The notes below the pieces were generated by a model, which ran no database searches, had not been told where the DNA came from, and worked only from the letters and a program-made list of their open reading frames with translations. From assembly GCF_018860155.1 (NCBI RefSeq), contig NZ_JAHKNI010000011.1:282270-346269 (forward strand): a stretch of 64,000 nt of DNA, written 5' to 3'. The translations under genes and the position numbers were made by a program. Position 1 is the first letter of the stretch; the number at the start of each line of letters is the position of its first letter. The DNA comes from Nocardia albiluteola (lineage in GTDB: Bacteria; Actinomycetota; Actinomycetes; Mycobacteriales; Mycobacteriaceae). Shown here in pieces: positions 1-9,089 of this stretch.

Positions 1-1392
1 GAGAACCCGCAGCGTTGGGCACGCCCGCAGCAGAGTCTCGACAACCTTCGCGGCCGCGTCCACGATCTGTTCGCAATTGTCGAGCACCAGCAGCAGCTCT
101 CGCGACGCCAGGTAGTCGATCAGCGCCTCGAGCATGGGCTTTCTGTGTGGTCGCAACCCTAAAGCGGCGGCGATCACCCCCGGCAGCAGGGCACCGTCGT
201 GCAGCTCGGCGAGTTGGACCAGCCACACCCCGTCGGCGAAGCCCCGTTGCGCACCGGTCGCCAGCTGCAACGCCATTCGAGTCTTGCCTACCCCACCGAT
301 CCCGGTCAATGTCACCAGCCGGGAGTTGGCCAGCAGGCTCTTGGCCTCGGTCAATTCGGTGCGGCGGCCGACGAAACTGGTCAGCTCGAGGGGAAGAGAC
401 CCGGTCCCACCGGCCGCCCCCGGGGTCTGGCGAGCCGACGAGCGACCGGCGGAGAGCGGAAGCAGAGGAACCGGGGTGGCTGCTTGTTGGTCCGCGCCGA
501 CTGCCATCACGTCGATCGGCCACCCGCGCCCGGCCTGCACCTGCTGCAGTTGCTCGCCCATCGCCGCCGCGGAGGGCCGCCGCTGGGGAGCACGGTCCAT
601 GGCCAGTTCGATCACCGTCGAGAGGTCCTCGTCGATGCCGTGCTCGCGTAGATCCGGCGTCGGCTGGGTGGTGAACCGCAGGAACTGGGCGACCACCCCC
701 TGGCTGGTGTGCCGCTCGAATACCACGTGCCCGGTCAGCGCGGCGAACAAGGTGGCGCCGAATCCGTAGACGTCGGCGGCGGAGGTGGGTGCCTCACCCG
801 CCAGGACCTCCGGCGCGATGAACGCCGGTGAACCGGTGACCGTGCCGGTAGCGGTGTGGAACCCGTCGGGGATGTGCGCAATACCGAAATCGCTCAATGC
901 CGGCTCACCGTAGTCGGTGATCAGGACGTTGCCGGGTTTGATGTCGCGATGCAGGATGCCCAGCCGGTGGGCGGTGGCGAGGGCCCCGGCCAACTTCACC
1001 CCCAGCCGCACCACCTCCTCCGCCGGCAGCGGACCGTGACGGCGAATCCGGGCATCCAGGGAATCTTGCGGGTAGTAGGGCATCACCAGATAGGGCAGCC
1101 CGGACGTGGTAACGCCCACCTGCAACATACCTACGATGTTCGGGTGCCCGGTCAGCCGGCCCATCGCCCGCTGTTCCCGGACGAACCGCTCCTGGTTCCC
1201 CTTGTCCGGGGATGCGGTGAGCACCTTCACCGCCACAGTCCGGTCCAGGGCCGCCTGGGTGCACCGATACACCACGCCGAAACCCCCACGCCCGATCTCC
1301 TCGGCATAGGTGAATCCAGCTTCCGCCAGTTCCGCTGCGCTGACCGTGGGGATCACGTCGCGCTGAGTCTTCAACGGGTCGATCTCGCCCAT
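1..1392 (-). CDS. Ser/Thr protein kinase fused to an AAA/NB-ARC ATPase (PknK/LuxR-type regulator), C-terminus outside window
   Basis: A partial gene read leftward off the window edge. Residues ~20-280 form a Hanks-type kinase: glycine loop GRGGFGVVYR, the AVKV lysine, catalytic HRDIKPGN, the DFG of SDFGIA and the APE-like FIAPEV. After a linker comes SFVGRRTEL, then a P-loop GIGGVGKT and a Walker B LLVLDNCE, the start of an NB-ARC/AAA ATPase. This order matches PknK-like signalling ATPases, which usually end in TPR repeats and a LuxR helix-turn-helix; that part is not in view. I chose ATG 1392 because AGGG lies 8 nt upstream; ATG 1398 is also possible. The role is probably signal-dependent transcription control. 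The target is unknown, but the neighbouring decayed biosynthetic genes make a pathway-linked regulator plausible. Confidence 0.85.
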   Translation of the reverse strand, partial: MGEIDPLKTQRDVIPTVSAAELAEAGFTYAEEIGRGGFGVVYRCTQAALDRTVAVKVLTASPDKGNQERFVREQRAMGRLTGHPNIVGMLQVGVTTSGLPYLVMPYYPQDSLDARIRRHGPLPAEEVVRLGVKLAGALATAHRLGILHRDIKPGNVLITDYGEPALSDFGIAHIPDGFHTATGTVTGSPAFIAPEVLAGEAPTSAADVYGFGATLFAALTGHVVFERHTSQGVVAQFLRFTTQPTPDLREHGIDEDLSTVIELAMDRAPQRRPSAAAMGEQLQQVQAGRGWPIDVMAVGADQQAATPVPLLPLSAGRSSARQTPGAAGGTGSLPLELTSFVGRRTELTEAKSLLANSRLVTLTGIGGVGKTRMALQLATGAQRGFADGVWLVQLAELHDGALLPGVIAAALGLRPHRKPMLEALIDYLASRELLLVLDNCEQIVDAAAKVVETLLRACPTLRVL

Positions 1393-2130
1393 ACGCATCG
1401 CCCTAGTTCGTGACGTAGCCACATGGTAACGCACGGATCAGTGCGAGTACGCCCACTAACCCAGTTGGCGATGTTCGCCCTTCGTGCCTGTGTCAGCGGC
1501 CGGTGAGGTGCTGTCACTGATGAGTTCGCGGCAGCGAGGCGGATATCGGGCAGGGCATCGAGGAGCTGATCCACACCATCCTGGGCGATCAGATACGCGG
1601 ACTGACCGGCGGGACAGGCGTGCGGCCCGGCACCCCAGGCCAGGCGGGATCGGTTGCCGGTCCGGTCTCCACCGCTGATGGTCGGATCGTTGTTGCAGGC
1701 GGCGATGCTGATGACCACCGGGCTGCCGCGGATAGGTCATGCAGAAATTCGCCATCGGCGGATCCTCGAACAGCACCTTGTCGAGCGCGTCCCGGGTGGA
1801 GAGACTGCTGGCGAGAAGACTGCCGCCGACTCGGTCGTTGGTCAGGATCAGCAGCAGCGTATTGGCGATGAGGTTCAGCACCGGTTCGACGCCGGCGCCG
1901 TAGAGGGGCACGAGTTGCTCGATGATCTCCCGATCGTCGAGTTCGGCCGGGTGCTGGACCAATCGGGCGGTGATGTCGTCGCCGGATTCGGCGTGCTCGA
2001 GGGTAACCAGCTCGGTGAGCGCTTCGATCAGCATCGCGTTACCGCCCGCGGCATCGTTGCCCTCGAACATGGCCATGATGATCGTCTCGCTGCCACGACC
2101 AGACGAGCGAGCGCAACTTATGCACTAACC
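1371..2130 (-). pseudogene. Broken cytochrome P450 (conservon/CYP157-like), frameshifted and N-terminally truncated
   Basis: Two reading frames together encode the C-terminal half of a P450. The upstream piece (about 2130-1725) contains LYGAGVEPVLNLIANTLLLI, the I-helix region, followed by DALDKVLFEDPPMANF. Near 1720 the frame shifts and about 15 residues usually found there are missing. The second frame then gives VVISIAACNNDP and the heme-ligand motif WGAGPHACPA. This resembles the P450s that accompany roadblock/GTPase conservons in actinomycetes. About 200 N-terminal residues are absent and no start fits. It is a remnant, not an active enzyme. A second P450 stub lies at 7127-7369. Confidence 0.75.
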
Positions 2131-2286
2131 GGACACCGGAGCCAGTTCGGTGGCGGTGGTTGCTCCGACGGGTCAGTCGGTCGTTCCCATGTTCATGGCG
2201 CCCCCGGCAGGACACGGTGTATGGGACTGACCTGCCATTTTCTGTTGGACGGTGGTGGTTGAAGATGATTGCTGGCTCAGCAAGCC

Positions 2287-3207
2287 TTACGCCCTGTCGG
2301 ATCGTCGGGCCGTGATGAACCGACCCGCGCGAGTCGGAAGCATCGTCGGCTCTGGGAACTGCGTGCCGTATCGCTCGGCTACGTCGATGGCGCGCTCGGC
2401 CGTCACCGTCCACCCGTGCTCGCTCAACCAGGCATCAACGGGATAGTCCTCCTCGTCTGGCCACAACTGCGCGATATCCAGGCCCATCCGGCCGGCCATG
2501 CGGGTCCACCGCTCCTGGAACTCCGGATCGCGGCGCAGGCTTGCCAAATCGTCGACGTACTCCAATTCGATGCTGCTGCCCGGGACAGCGAGTCCATCGA
2601 CTGCGGACAGCAGCCGTTCCTTCGCCGCATTCGGCAGAAAAGGCAATAGCCCCTCGGCAAGCCAGGCCGATGGGCGAGAGGGATCGAAACCCGCCTGTAG
2701 CAACGGGCGTGTCCATTCCTCCCGCAAATCCACCGCAACCACCCGCCGCTGCGCCCGGGGACGCGCACCCTGCTCGACAAGGACGCGGTCCTTGAACTCC
2801 AGCACTTTCGGCGCATCCAGCTCATAGATTACGGTTCCCTCCGGCCAGCCCAGCCGGAATGCGCGGGCGTCCAGGCCGGCAGCGAGCAGAACCACCTGGG
2901 ACACCCCAGCCGCCGACGCCCCGGTGAAGTAGTCGTCGAAGTACCGCGACCGTACTCCCATATAGCGGGCCATCGACGCCCAGGGAATATCGGAATCGCG
3001 CTCGGCCGCGTCCAGCCGAGTCGGCACTTCGACCGGCGGGTCGGCCGCGTGCACGAATGCTTCCGCATAGGGGTCCGAGACCAACCCGCCGTCGCGGTGT
3101 GTCTCCATTGCCCGGCCCGCCGCGACTGCGAGCGCTGTCAGCCCGACGCCGGTGACGATGTCCCATCGGGCCGACATGCCTCCCGTGGACTCGTTCGCAC
3201 TTGTCAT
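2287..3207 (-). CDS. SAM-dependent methyltransferase, TIGR00027 family
   Basis: The product is 306 aa, normal for the actinobacterial TIGR00027 / leucine-carboxyl-methyltransferase-like family that is strongly expanded in mycobacteria and Nocardia. Visible features are the N-terminal helical lead ending in SRYFDDYF, motif I VVLLAAGLDARAFRL (SAM binding), the acidic motif II VIYELDAP, VVAVDLRE, and the post-motif WLAEGLLPFL. Substrates of this family are mostly unknown; some act on small acids or lipids. It stands alone on the minus strand, 87 bp downstream of the end of the next methyltransferase, which runs the same way. The start MTSANES follows a short AT-richer spacer. Function beyond methyl transfer cannot be assigned. 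Confidence 0.9.
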   Translation of the reverse strand: MTSANESTGGMSARWDIVTGVGLTALAVAAGRAMETHRDGGLVSDPYAEAFVHAADPPVEVPTRLDAAERDSDIPWASMARYMGVRSRYFDDYFTGASAAGVSQVVLLAAGLDARAFRLGWPEGTVIYELDAPKVLEFKDRVLVEQGARPRAQRRVVAVDLREEWTRPLLQAGFDPSRPSAWLAEGLLPFLPNAAKERLLSAVDGLAVPGSSIELEYVDDLASLRRDPEFQERWTRMAGRMGLDIAQLWPDEEDYPVDAWLSEHGWTVTAERAIDVAERYGTQFPEPTMLPTRAGRFITARRSDRA

Positions 3208-3294
3208 GTCTACCCAAGTTACGCGGCCATCGAGGCGTACAGCAATCTATCGGTTATTTTTCGATCGATGAGTTGCTCGGCAGCGAGGTTCGTC

Positions 3295-3984
3295 TCACAC
3301 GCGACGGAAGCGGGCGAGCCAACCGCTGATGCTGATTGGTTCGTTACTCGACGGCAGGACTGCCCGCAGAGTGGACTCATCGATGGCCTCTACCTGCCAA
3401 CCGTCGGCGAAGCCGGCGCGCAGGTCGTCGGGACTTTTGCTCGGCGGCATCAGATTCGGCGGTAGGCGGTGTTCCTCGTCGGCCGACAGCTCGCGCAATT
3501 GCGCGGCTATTGTCTCCAGACCCGGGCCACTGAGGGCCAGCAGGTACACCACAGCGTTCGGACGACAGGCACGGTGCAGTGCAGCCGCGTAGCGGCGTAG
3601 GGCGTCTTCGTCGAACAGATGCGCCAGACCGGAGTCGACGACGGTGTCGAAACGTCCGGTATAGGCGTCGAGGTCCAGCGCATCCGCCACCTCGAAGGTC
3701 GCCGCCAAACCACGCTCGGCGGCCTTGCCCCGGGCCAGCTCGACAGCGGTGAGCGACAGGTCCAATCCGATGACCGAGTAATCCTGGTCTGCGAGGTACA
3801 ACGCGTTTTCCCCGGTTCCGCAACCGGCGTCGAGCACCGTGCCGGTGATCCCACCGGCCTGTTCGACGGCAACGTAGGCCGGTTGCGGGGCACCGATGTC
3901 CCACGGGGCACGAAATGGACCTACGCCGCGGTATATGGCATCGAAGTCGAGTTCGGTGGGCCGTTCAGCCGCTGAATCGGTCAT
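3295..3984 (-). CDS. Class I SAM-dependent methyltransferase
   Basis: The protein of 229 aa starts MTDSAAERPTELDFDAIYRG. Motif I is TVLDAGCGTGENALYLA, followed by the acidic VIGLDLS, FEVADALDLD, and a C-terminal beta strand SISGWLARFRRV. This is a UbiE/Methyltransf_25-type small-molecule methyltransferase. ATG 3984 is chosen because the family-like sequence begins there. The same frame stays open for another ~630 nt upstream, but that extension is Arg/His/Ser-rich and does not look like a conserved domain. Spacing to the downstream methyltransferase (87 bp) allows co-transcription. The substrate is unknown; the surrounding biosynthetic remnants make a tailoring role possible. Confidence 0.85.
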   Translation of the reverse strand: MTDSAAERPTELDFDAIYRGVGPFRAPWDIGAPQPAYVAVEQAGGITGTVLDAGCGTGENALYLADQDYSVIGLDLSLTAVELARGKAAERGLAATFEVADALDLDAYTGRFDTVVDSGLAHLFDEDALRRYAAALHRACRPNAVVYLLALSGPGLETIAAQLRELSADEEHRLPPNLMPPSKSPDDLRAGFADGWQVEAIDESTLRAVLPSSNEPISISGWLARFRRV

Positions 3985-4491
3985 CACACCACGATCCCTC
4001 ACCAAACGGTCACTGGCAACCCATCGGCAATCTAGTTGCGGTATGGGACGAATGGTCGCCGGAACGGTGCGGTGTCGGTGATGCGCGGCGCACGCTGCGT
4101 CCAGGCTGGTGCATTCCGCATCATGCGGGAGTAATATAATTTCCGGGTCTTTCCATCGAACCCAGGCGTCTTGTCCGCTTCGAGCGGCGTCGGGGCGCCC
4201 AACTCGGACAAATGCCATATAGCCGACGGGCTGACGAACAGGTCCGTCGATGGTTATCCGGGGGCGAGCGATTATTGCCTGAGCATAAAACGATAGCGAG
4301 ACTCGTGGTGAGGACGACGGCCCCTGCAGCGTGGCAATTACCGAGCCGTCGTCGGCGCGCCACCAGGTGAACAGTCGAGATGGCGGTTGTGTCAGGCCGT
4401 CATAGTCCGCATGGGTCTGCTGCACGATGAGCTGACAAGATGTCACCTTTCTGTACAGCAGACCCCATCGAAGCCTATCGAAGGTCGAAAA
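3985..4491. other. 507-bp intergenic region with a possible promoter
   Basis: I can support no gene here. The minus frame of the downstream methyltransferase stays open across it, with one stretch near 4180-4390 (LFTWWRADDGSVIATLQG) that could be a remnant, but there is no clear start or domain. An AT-rich patch at 4131-4140 includes TATAAT on the plus strand and could be a -10 box for the small secreted-peptide gene, which would then have a leader of about 350 nt. Confidence 0.35.
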
Positions 4492-4689
4492 ATGACTACA
4501 GGAAAGCTCAAGATTCTGGCAGTGACCGCGTTGGCGTTGTCCCTGGGTGCGCTCGCAGCTCCCGCGACAGCGGCCCCGGCTATGGCGACCTCGCCCGTGG
4601 CTGTGACATCGCACCAGGCAACCCCGATCGGTGGCGGTGGCTCACTCCACATCTGTTTCCCCCTGGGCAGCTTTGTGTGGTGCATCTGA
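4492..4689 (+). CDS. Small secreted peptide (65 aa, two cysteines)
   Basis: A typical Sec signal peptide opens the protein: basic MTTGKLK, hydrophobic ILAVTALALSLGALA, and an AxA-type site in PATAAPA. The predicted mature part is only ~35 residues and ends GGGGSLHICFPLGSFVWCI, with two cysteines nine residues apart that could form a small disulfide ring after export. AAGG lies just upstream of ATG 4492. I recognise no family; Nocardia genomes encode many such short exported proteins. It is followed by a strong inverted repeat (4762-4797), so it is probably monocistronic. A bioactive or RiPP-like role is speculation; no modifying enzyme is adjacent. Confidence 0.65.
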   Translation: MTTGKLKILAVTALALSLGALAAPATAAPAMATSPVAVTSHQATPIGGGGSLHICFPLGSFVWCI

Positions 4690-4761
4690 AATAGAAGGTC
4701 GATACCCCCGACACATCTCAGCACAACCTCATCCCGACACGCCGGGGGGTTTCTCGAGAGC

Positions 4762-4797
4762 CCGGGACTGTCTGAGAGAGATCTCAGACAGTCCCGG
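4762..4797. terminator. Near-perfect inverted repeat between convergent genes
   Basis: Arms of 15 nt (4762-4776 and 4783-4797; core GGGACTGTCTGAG / CTCAGACAGTCCC) flank a 6-nt spacer. It lies between the plus-strand secreted peptide and the minus-strand DUF6875-like gene, the position of a bidirectional terminator. No long T-run follows, so an operator is the alternative. Confidence 0.55.
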
Positions 4798-4914
4798 AGG
4801 AATTTCTTGACGGCCCGGAGGAATTGGCTGACGGTATGACATGCCGAGCGTCTTTGATATCGACCATGCTGACCGATTGGGGATGGGTCAAATCTTTGCT
4901 GTGACAGCGCGAGA

Positions 4915-5589
4915 TCAATTCGCGCGCGGTGGTTCCTGGCGCTCGACCAGCTTCTCGGCCAGGGAATGGCTCAGGAAACTGGGGATGCCAGGTGCGAAGA
5001 TCCTGAGATAGGTATCGATCCAGTCGTATCGGGTCTTCAGGAATGCGAAGTCGGTCGGGGCCATCTGGCGCACGGCGAGCAGGGGCAACGGGGAATCGAG
5101 CGCTGGGAAGTCCGGGTTGTGCAGTCCGGCGACGGTGCAGCCCGGATAGAACTGCCCGAGCATCAATCCCTGTTCGACGAACTTCGTCTTCAGGTTGCGC
5201 TGGACGGCCTCCAGGTTCTCGTATTCGGTGAGGTCGGGAAAGACCGCTAGGACGGCCTTGAGCTTGGAGCCGGGTCCGCGGCCGGGAGGCAGCACGGGAA
5301 ACAGATCGTTCATGTCGTCGACGACCGCTGTGAAGTACTCCTGGCTGATCTCGTCACCTTCGATGAATGCCGCCCAGAGGTATCGGTTTACCACCGCACG
5401 CCCCGTATACGGGCAGACCGGGCCGGGCCGGCCGAGGTCGGGATGGGGTCGGCACAGGTATTCCACAGTCCACCTCCGCAATTCCTCGGCGCAGGGGTGC
5501 TCGTGCGGCTGGGCTGTCGCGTCGGTGGCGAACAGGTTGATCGGTTTCACGCCGGAGCGCGTGCCGATGCGTTCATCTAACGCTTTCAT
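4915..5589 (-). CDS. DUF6875-like protein, associated with NRPS-type loci
   Basis: The product is 224 aa. Family-like blocks are HPCAEELRRWTVEYLCRPHP near the N-terminus, GRPGPVCPYTGRAV with a conserved Cys, LMLGQFYPGCTVAGLHN with a second Cys, and SPLPLLAVRQMAPTDFAFL. I recall this pattern from DUF6875-type proteins next to nonribosomal peptide synthetase genes; the biochemical role is unknown. The ATG at 5589 overlaps the stop of the upstream condensation remnant by 4 nt (ATGA), so translation was coupled to an NRPS-related gene. The frame is intact and codon use matches its surroundings, so the gene may still be functional even though its partner is degraded. Confidence 0.6.
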   Translation of the reverse strand: MKALDERIGTRSGVKPINLFATDATAQPHEHPCAEELRRWTVEYLCRPHPDLGRPGPVCPYTGRAVVNRYLWAAFIEGDEISQEYFTAVVDDMNDLFPVLPPGRGPGSKLKAVLAVFPDLTEYENLEAVQRNLKTKFVEQGLMLGQFYPGCTVAGLHNPDFPALDSPLPLLAVRQMAPTDFAFLKTRYDWIDTYLRIFAPGIPSFLSHSLAEKLVERQEPPRAN

Positions 5590-6533
5590 GATCGAGTCCT
5601 CTGTACTGTGGTGCTACCGAGGTGAGACCGGATGAACAACGAACAACCATGCCGCCGCGCGACATCCTCCAACCCCCCGACCAACCCCGCATCCAACACG
5701 AAACTCGAAGTCGCACCCCGATTCGACAACACCGCCGGCCGCGGCCTGTCCAACGGCAAACAAAGCTCCTCGGGAAGGTCCGCAAGCGCAGCCCGCCAGA
5801 ACTCCAGGTTCTCGCGGCGGCGGCGGATCTCGGCGCCCTCCGCGGCGCTGCCGGGGTCCGCCGACCGCCGCAGCACGGCGGTCGTGCGACCCGACACAGG
5901 AATGTTGACAAGCACCTCGTCCCGGCCGGTGCGGCGGGCCAGGTAGCAGCCGAATGCGGCGATTACCACCGCGGCCGGGCTCGCGCCCAGTGCTTTGGCC
6001 GAAAGATCGGCCTCGTAGAGAGCGCGAATGTCTGCCGCTCGGTTGGGCTCCGCGACGCGGCCCTGCACCGCCGCGGTGTACAGCGCCGCAATCCGATTCA
6101 CGATCATCATCGCGCCGTAGCCATACATCGCGACATGGTGGCTCCTGCAGTACAGCAGATAATGCCGATCCCCGAGCCGCACGATCGCGGTTGTGACCAG
6201 CAGGTCCCGTGTCATGTCCAACGGCGCGGTGTATTCCCGGCGCAACTCACGGCCCGCTCGGATCCCCATCGTGCGCAGCAGATCGATATCGAGGTCACCA
6301 CGGCACTCGATATACTGCGCCTCGGATATCGGCACATCCGGGCTCAATTTCTGCGCCAGCCACAACCCCTGCTGTCCGGCAGACAGCGCTATCGGTTGTT
6401 CGACTGACGGGTCCCGCTCTGAATTGTCGCTCGATCCTCGGCCGGGGTCGAGTTCGGGTCGCGAAACGGTCATCTCAGCCTTCTCACACCGACCTCGCAA
6501 ACCGCCGAGCACCGAGCTCTTTTCTATATCCAC
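5586..6533 (-). pseudogene. Degraded NRPS condensation-domain remnant (315-aa ORF)
   Basis: The N-terminal part matches a condensation domain start (LSAGQQGLWLAQKLSPDVPI), then jumps to HHVAMYGYG, the position of the HHxxxDG active site, with the Asp replaced by Tyr. IRALYEADL then runs straight into GASPAAVVIAAFGCYLARRTG and NIPVSGRTTAVLRRSA, skipping a long internal stretch. After that comes a segment resembling the start of another condensation-type region (FWRAALADLPEELCLPLDRP). No adenylation or carrier domain follows. The open frame with several internal deletions and a lost catalytic Asp indicates a decayed NRPS gene rather than an active enzyme. It overlaps the DUF6875-like gene by 4 nt. 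Confidence 0.7.
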
Positions 6534-7035
6534 CAGGGAGGATCGGCCGTGCGGTGCGGATTCTCGGTGGAACTCACCAAGGACACCGTTACGCTAGATG
6601 AAAACGACAGAGGACTTTAGCCTTTCGACTCGGCGACTAAATACCCTCCCGGTTCCACATTTGCGCCGGCCGACCCCTCGGATATCGGCATATCCGGACC
6701 TAATTTCCGCACCAGCCGCAACCCGCGCTGTCCTACAGGCAGCGGTATCAACTGTTCGACTGACGCGTCCGGTTCAAACTTTCAATCGACCCTCGGTCAG
6801 GTCGATTTCAGGTCACGGATCGGTCACTATTTCGTTCTTAACCCCGACCTGGCCAAGTATAAGCCGAACAACACGTCCGCGCAAATAGTCAGCACCAAGA
6901 TCATTCTTATACCCACCAGGGACTATCGACCGCGCTCTGCGGATTCTCGACAGAACTCTCACCATCGACGCCAATACGGCCGAACGAAAACGACAGAGGA
7001 CCTTCGCCCTTCGATTCGATGACCAAATGCCTTCC
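6321..7035. repeat. Diverged tandem duplication of the NRPS remnant's 5' end and leader
   Basis: Copy A (about 6321-6655) covers the first codons and upstream region of the condensation remnant. Copy B (about 6677-7035) repeats the same order with many substitutions. Matching landmarks are CTCGGATATCGGCA, CTGTTCGACTGACG, ATACCCACCAGGGA (copy B) against ATATCCACCAGGGA (copy A), GCGGATTCTCG and AAAACGACAGAGGA. Copy B still encodes, on the minus strand, a broken version of the condensation start. No intact gene lies in 6534-7126. Confidence 0.7.
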
Positions 7036-7126
7036 GGCAAAGGAGAATCGTGAATGTTCCACATGTCCTGTGACAGTTGATACCGAAATGACGCACAGTA
7101 TCATAGGAGCAGGTCAGGATTGAGAG

Positions 7127-7369
7127 GTGGCAATGTTGACTCGCGCTTGGGTTCGGTGGGTGCTCACGCATGGCATCGCGCGGACCTATCTGCGGGTTGC
7201 GGCGCATCGAGGTAAACCTCTTGCCCGAGCGGAAGGCGCCATCGCGCTACGAGCCCTCTTCGACAGGTACCCGAATCTGCGTCTGGACGGCCCCCCTGTC
7301 CCTCATCCCCTGCGAAACCTGCACGCCTACCGCTCCATGCCCGCCACGCTAGTTGCCGACCAGGAGTAG
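7127..7369 (+). pseudogene. C-terminal stub of a cytochrome P450
   Basis: This 80-aa frame contains PLARAEGAIALRALFDRYPNLRL, the L-helix and following segment that normally sit just after the heme cysteine, and ends like P450s with AYRSMPATLVA. The heme-ligand Cys motif is absent: upstream sequence reads THGIARTYLRVAAHRG in its place. A GTG start with GAGAGG in front gives an apparently translatable ORF whose TAG lies 2 nt before the ligase start. It is most likely a deletion remnant that now acts as a leader ORF for the ligase. Confidence 0.6.
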
Positions 7370-7371
7370 AG

Positions 7372-8838
7372 ATGATCTACGACAATCTGCTCGCGGTCAC
7401 CGCGCGAGCGCCGATCACCAGCGGATTGCGGCAGGGCGAAGCATTTACGCCCTACGCCGCTCTGGTCGAGCGCATCGGCCGACTCGCCACGGGCTTCATC
7501 GAATGTGGCATCGAGAACGGCGATCCTGTTGCTCTGCTGATTCCGAACTCACCCGATCTTTTCGTCACCGCCCACGCGCTCTTCGCCATCGGCGCGATCG
7601 CGATGCCACTGGCCGAGACGGCCCCGCGAGCCGAACTCGCCATGCTCGCGCACAAGGTCGGCCCCAGGGCCGTCATCGCAGCTCCCGGCCTCGCCGCCGC
7701 TGCCGAGATGCTGATTGAAGATGCAGCCCCCGGCATTCCCTTGTTCCTGACGAGCGCCCTGCCCGAAGGACGTGCAACCGTCCAGCCGCCGGCACTGCCC
7801 GGCGACACCGCGGCGCTCTACCTCTTCTCGTCCGGCTCGACCGGGTCGCCGAAGGTGGTGCCGCACACCCATGCCGAGCTCGTCGCCGATAGTGAACGGT
7901 CCAGCACGGCGTGGGACATTCAGCCCGACGACATCGTCCTCGACTTTCTGCCGGGCAACTTCTCGATGGGCTTCCTGCTGGGCGCTACGCAAGCCGTCGC
8001 CCGCGGCGCAACGACGCTGTACTGGAGCGATCCCCTGCCCCTGGCGCTATCGCGCCGGAAGCTGCTCGACACAATGGTCCGCGAGCGCGTCACCGTTATG
8101 GGTGCTGTTCCGGCAATGTACGACATCCTCACCGGTCAGAGCGGCGGTTTCGATCTGAGACTGCGCCTGGCCTTCTCCGGCGGCGTCGCACTGAAGCGGC
8201 CGGTCTTCGAAGCGGTACGCGAGCGCCTCGGTGTCACACTTCGCCAGGATTACGGCTCGACCGAGGCGAGCATGTTCTCGCACAATAATTCCGCCGATCC
8301 CGACGCGAGCTGGGCCTCGGTGGGCAAGCCGGCGGGCGACGGCCGGGTCCGCATCGTTCCGTCGGAGACCGAATTCGGCCCATCCGTTGGTGAAATGGAA
8401 CTGAAATCGTCGTCGCTCACGCGGGGTTATCTCGGCGATGCCGCGGCTAATGCTGAGGCATTCGATGAGGGCTGGTTCAGGACCGGCGACCTCGCCTCGC
8501 TCGATGAGGAAGGTCGCATCTTCATTCGTGGCCGGAGCAAGCTGCTGATCGAGGTGTCCGGCTACAAGGTCGACCCCATCGAGGTGGAGGAGACACTCAT
8601 GAGTTCGCCTGCCGTCGCCGAGGCCGCGGTGGCTGGTCTCCCGGATCCGGATGCGCGCAACGGCAATCGCTTGATCGCGTTTGTCGTCAAAGGGGCGGAT
8701 GTGTCGGCCGATGAGTTGATCCGCTACACCCGCGAAAGGCTGTCGGTTCAGAAGGTTCCGGCCGAGATCGCATTCATCGACGCACTGCCGAGGAGTTCGG
8801 CCGGCAAGGTGCTCCGTGCGCGGTTACGCGAGCTCTAG
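7372..8838 (+). CDS. Stand-alone acyl-AMP-forming ligase (adenylation enzyme)
   Basis: The enzyme of 488 aa is a full-length class I adenylate-forming protein. Core motifs run in order: A3 P-loop FSSGSTGSPKVVPHTH (~res 160), A5 YGSTEAS (~res 290), A7 WFRTGDLA (~res 370), A8 hinge GYKVDPIEVEE, and A10 PRSSAGKVLRARL with the catalytic Lys near the C-terminus. Overall it resembles benzoate/fatty-acid-CoA ligases and free-standing A domains rather than modular NRPS. It likely activates a carboxylic acid and loads it on CoA or on the carrier protein encoded convergently right after it. Its stop overlaps the end of that carrier gene. The acid substrate cannot be read safely from sequence alone. Confidence 0.9.
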   Translation: MIYDNLLAVTARAPITSGLRQGEAFTPYAALVERIGRLATGFIECGIENGDPVALLIPNSPDLFVTAHALFAIGAIAMPLAETAPRAELAMLAHKVGPRAVIAAPGLAAAAEMLIEDAAPGIPLFLTSALPEGRATVQPPALPGDTAALYLFSSGSTGSPKVVPHTHAELVADSERSSTAWDIQPDDIVLDFLPGNFSMGFLLGATQAVARGATTLYWSDPLPLALSRRKLLDTMVRERVTVMGAVPAMYDILTGQSGGFDLRLRLAFSGGVALKRPVFEAVRERLGVTLRQDYGSTEASMFSHNNSADPDASWASVGKPAGDGRVRIVPSETEFGPSVGEMELKSSSLTRGYLGDAAANAEAFDEGWFRTGDLASLDEEGRIFIRGRSKLLIEVSGYKVDPIEVEETLMSSPAVAEAAVAGLPDPDARNGNRLIAFVVKGADVSADELIRYTRERLSVQKVPAEIAFIDALPRSSAGKVLRARLREL

Positions 8839-9089
8839 GCGGGGCGCGTCATCCGCTGTGAAACGTAGGCTGCCAGATGCGCGGGGGATTCGAACAGGTC
8901 CGCCCGTATCTCCGTGTCAGGGAGGCTGATCTCGAATCGCTCCTCGAGAAAATGTACGAGTTTTACCAGACTGATCGAGTCCAGCAGGCCGATCTCGAGC
9001 AGACGGGTCTCGCGATCAACCGGCGCCGCACCGATTTCAGCCGCCATGGCGGAAATATACTCGATTATCGGACGTTCGATATCGTTCAT
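8835..9089 (-). CDS. Acyl/peptidyl carrier protein
   Basis: A discrete carrier protein of 84 aa. The phosphopantetheine-attachment serine sits in LLEIGLLDSISLVKLVHFLE (D-S-I-S-L), followed by helix III features FEISLPDTEI and a final helix AHLAAYVSQRM. It probably holds the acyl group made by the adjacent ligase for transfer by the condensation-fold acyltransferase. Unusually, it lies on the strand opposite both partners: it overlaps the ligase end by 4 nt and its start faces the acyltransferase start across ~65 bp. ATG 9089 is preferred because GGAG lies 4 nt upstream; GTG 9092 is the alternative. Confidence 0.85.
   Translation of the reverse strand: MNDIERPIIEYISAMAAEIGAAPVDRETRLLEIGLLDSISLVKLVHFLEERFEISLPDTEIRADLFESPAHLAAYVSQRMTRPA

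Noticed and set aside
3295..4614. 439-aa version of the methyltransferase
   Set aside because: The first ~210 residues are low-quality sequence running through the intergenic region and over the secreted-peptide gene; the domain starts at 3984.
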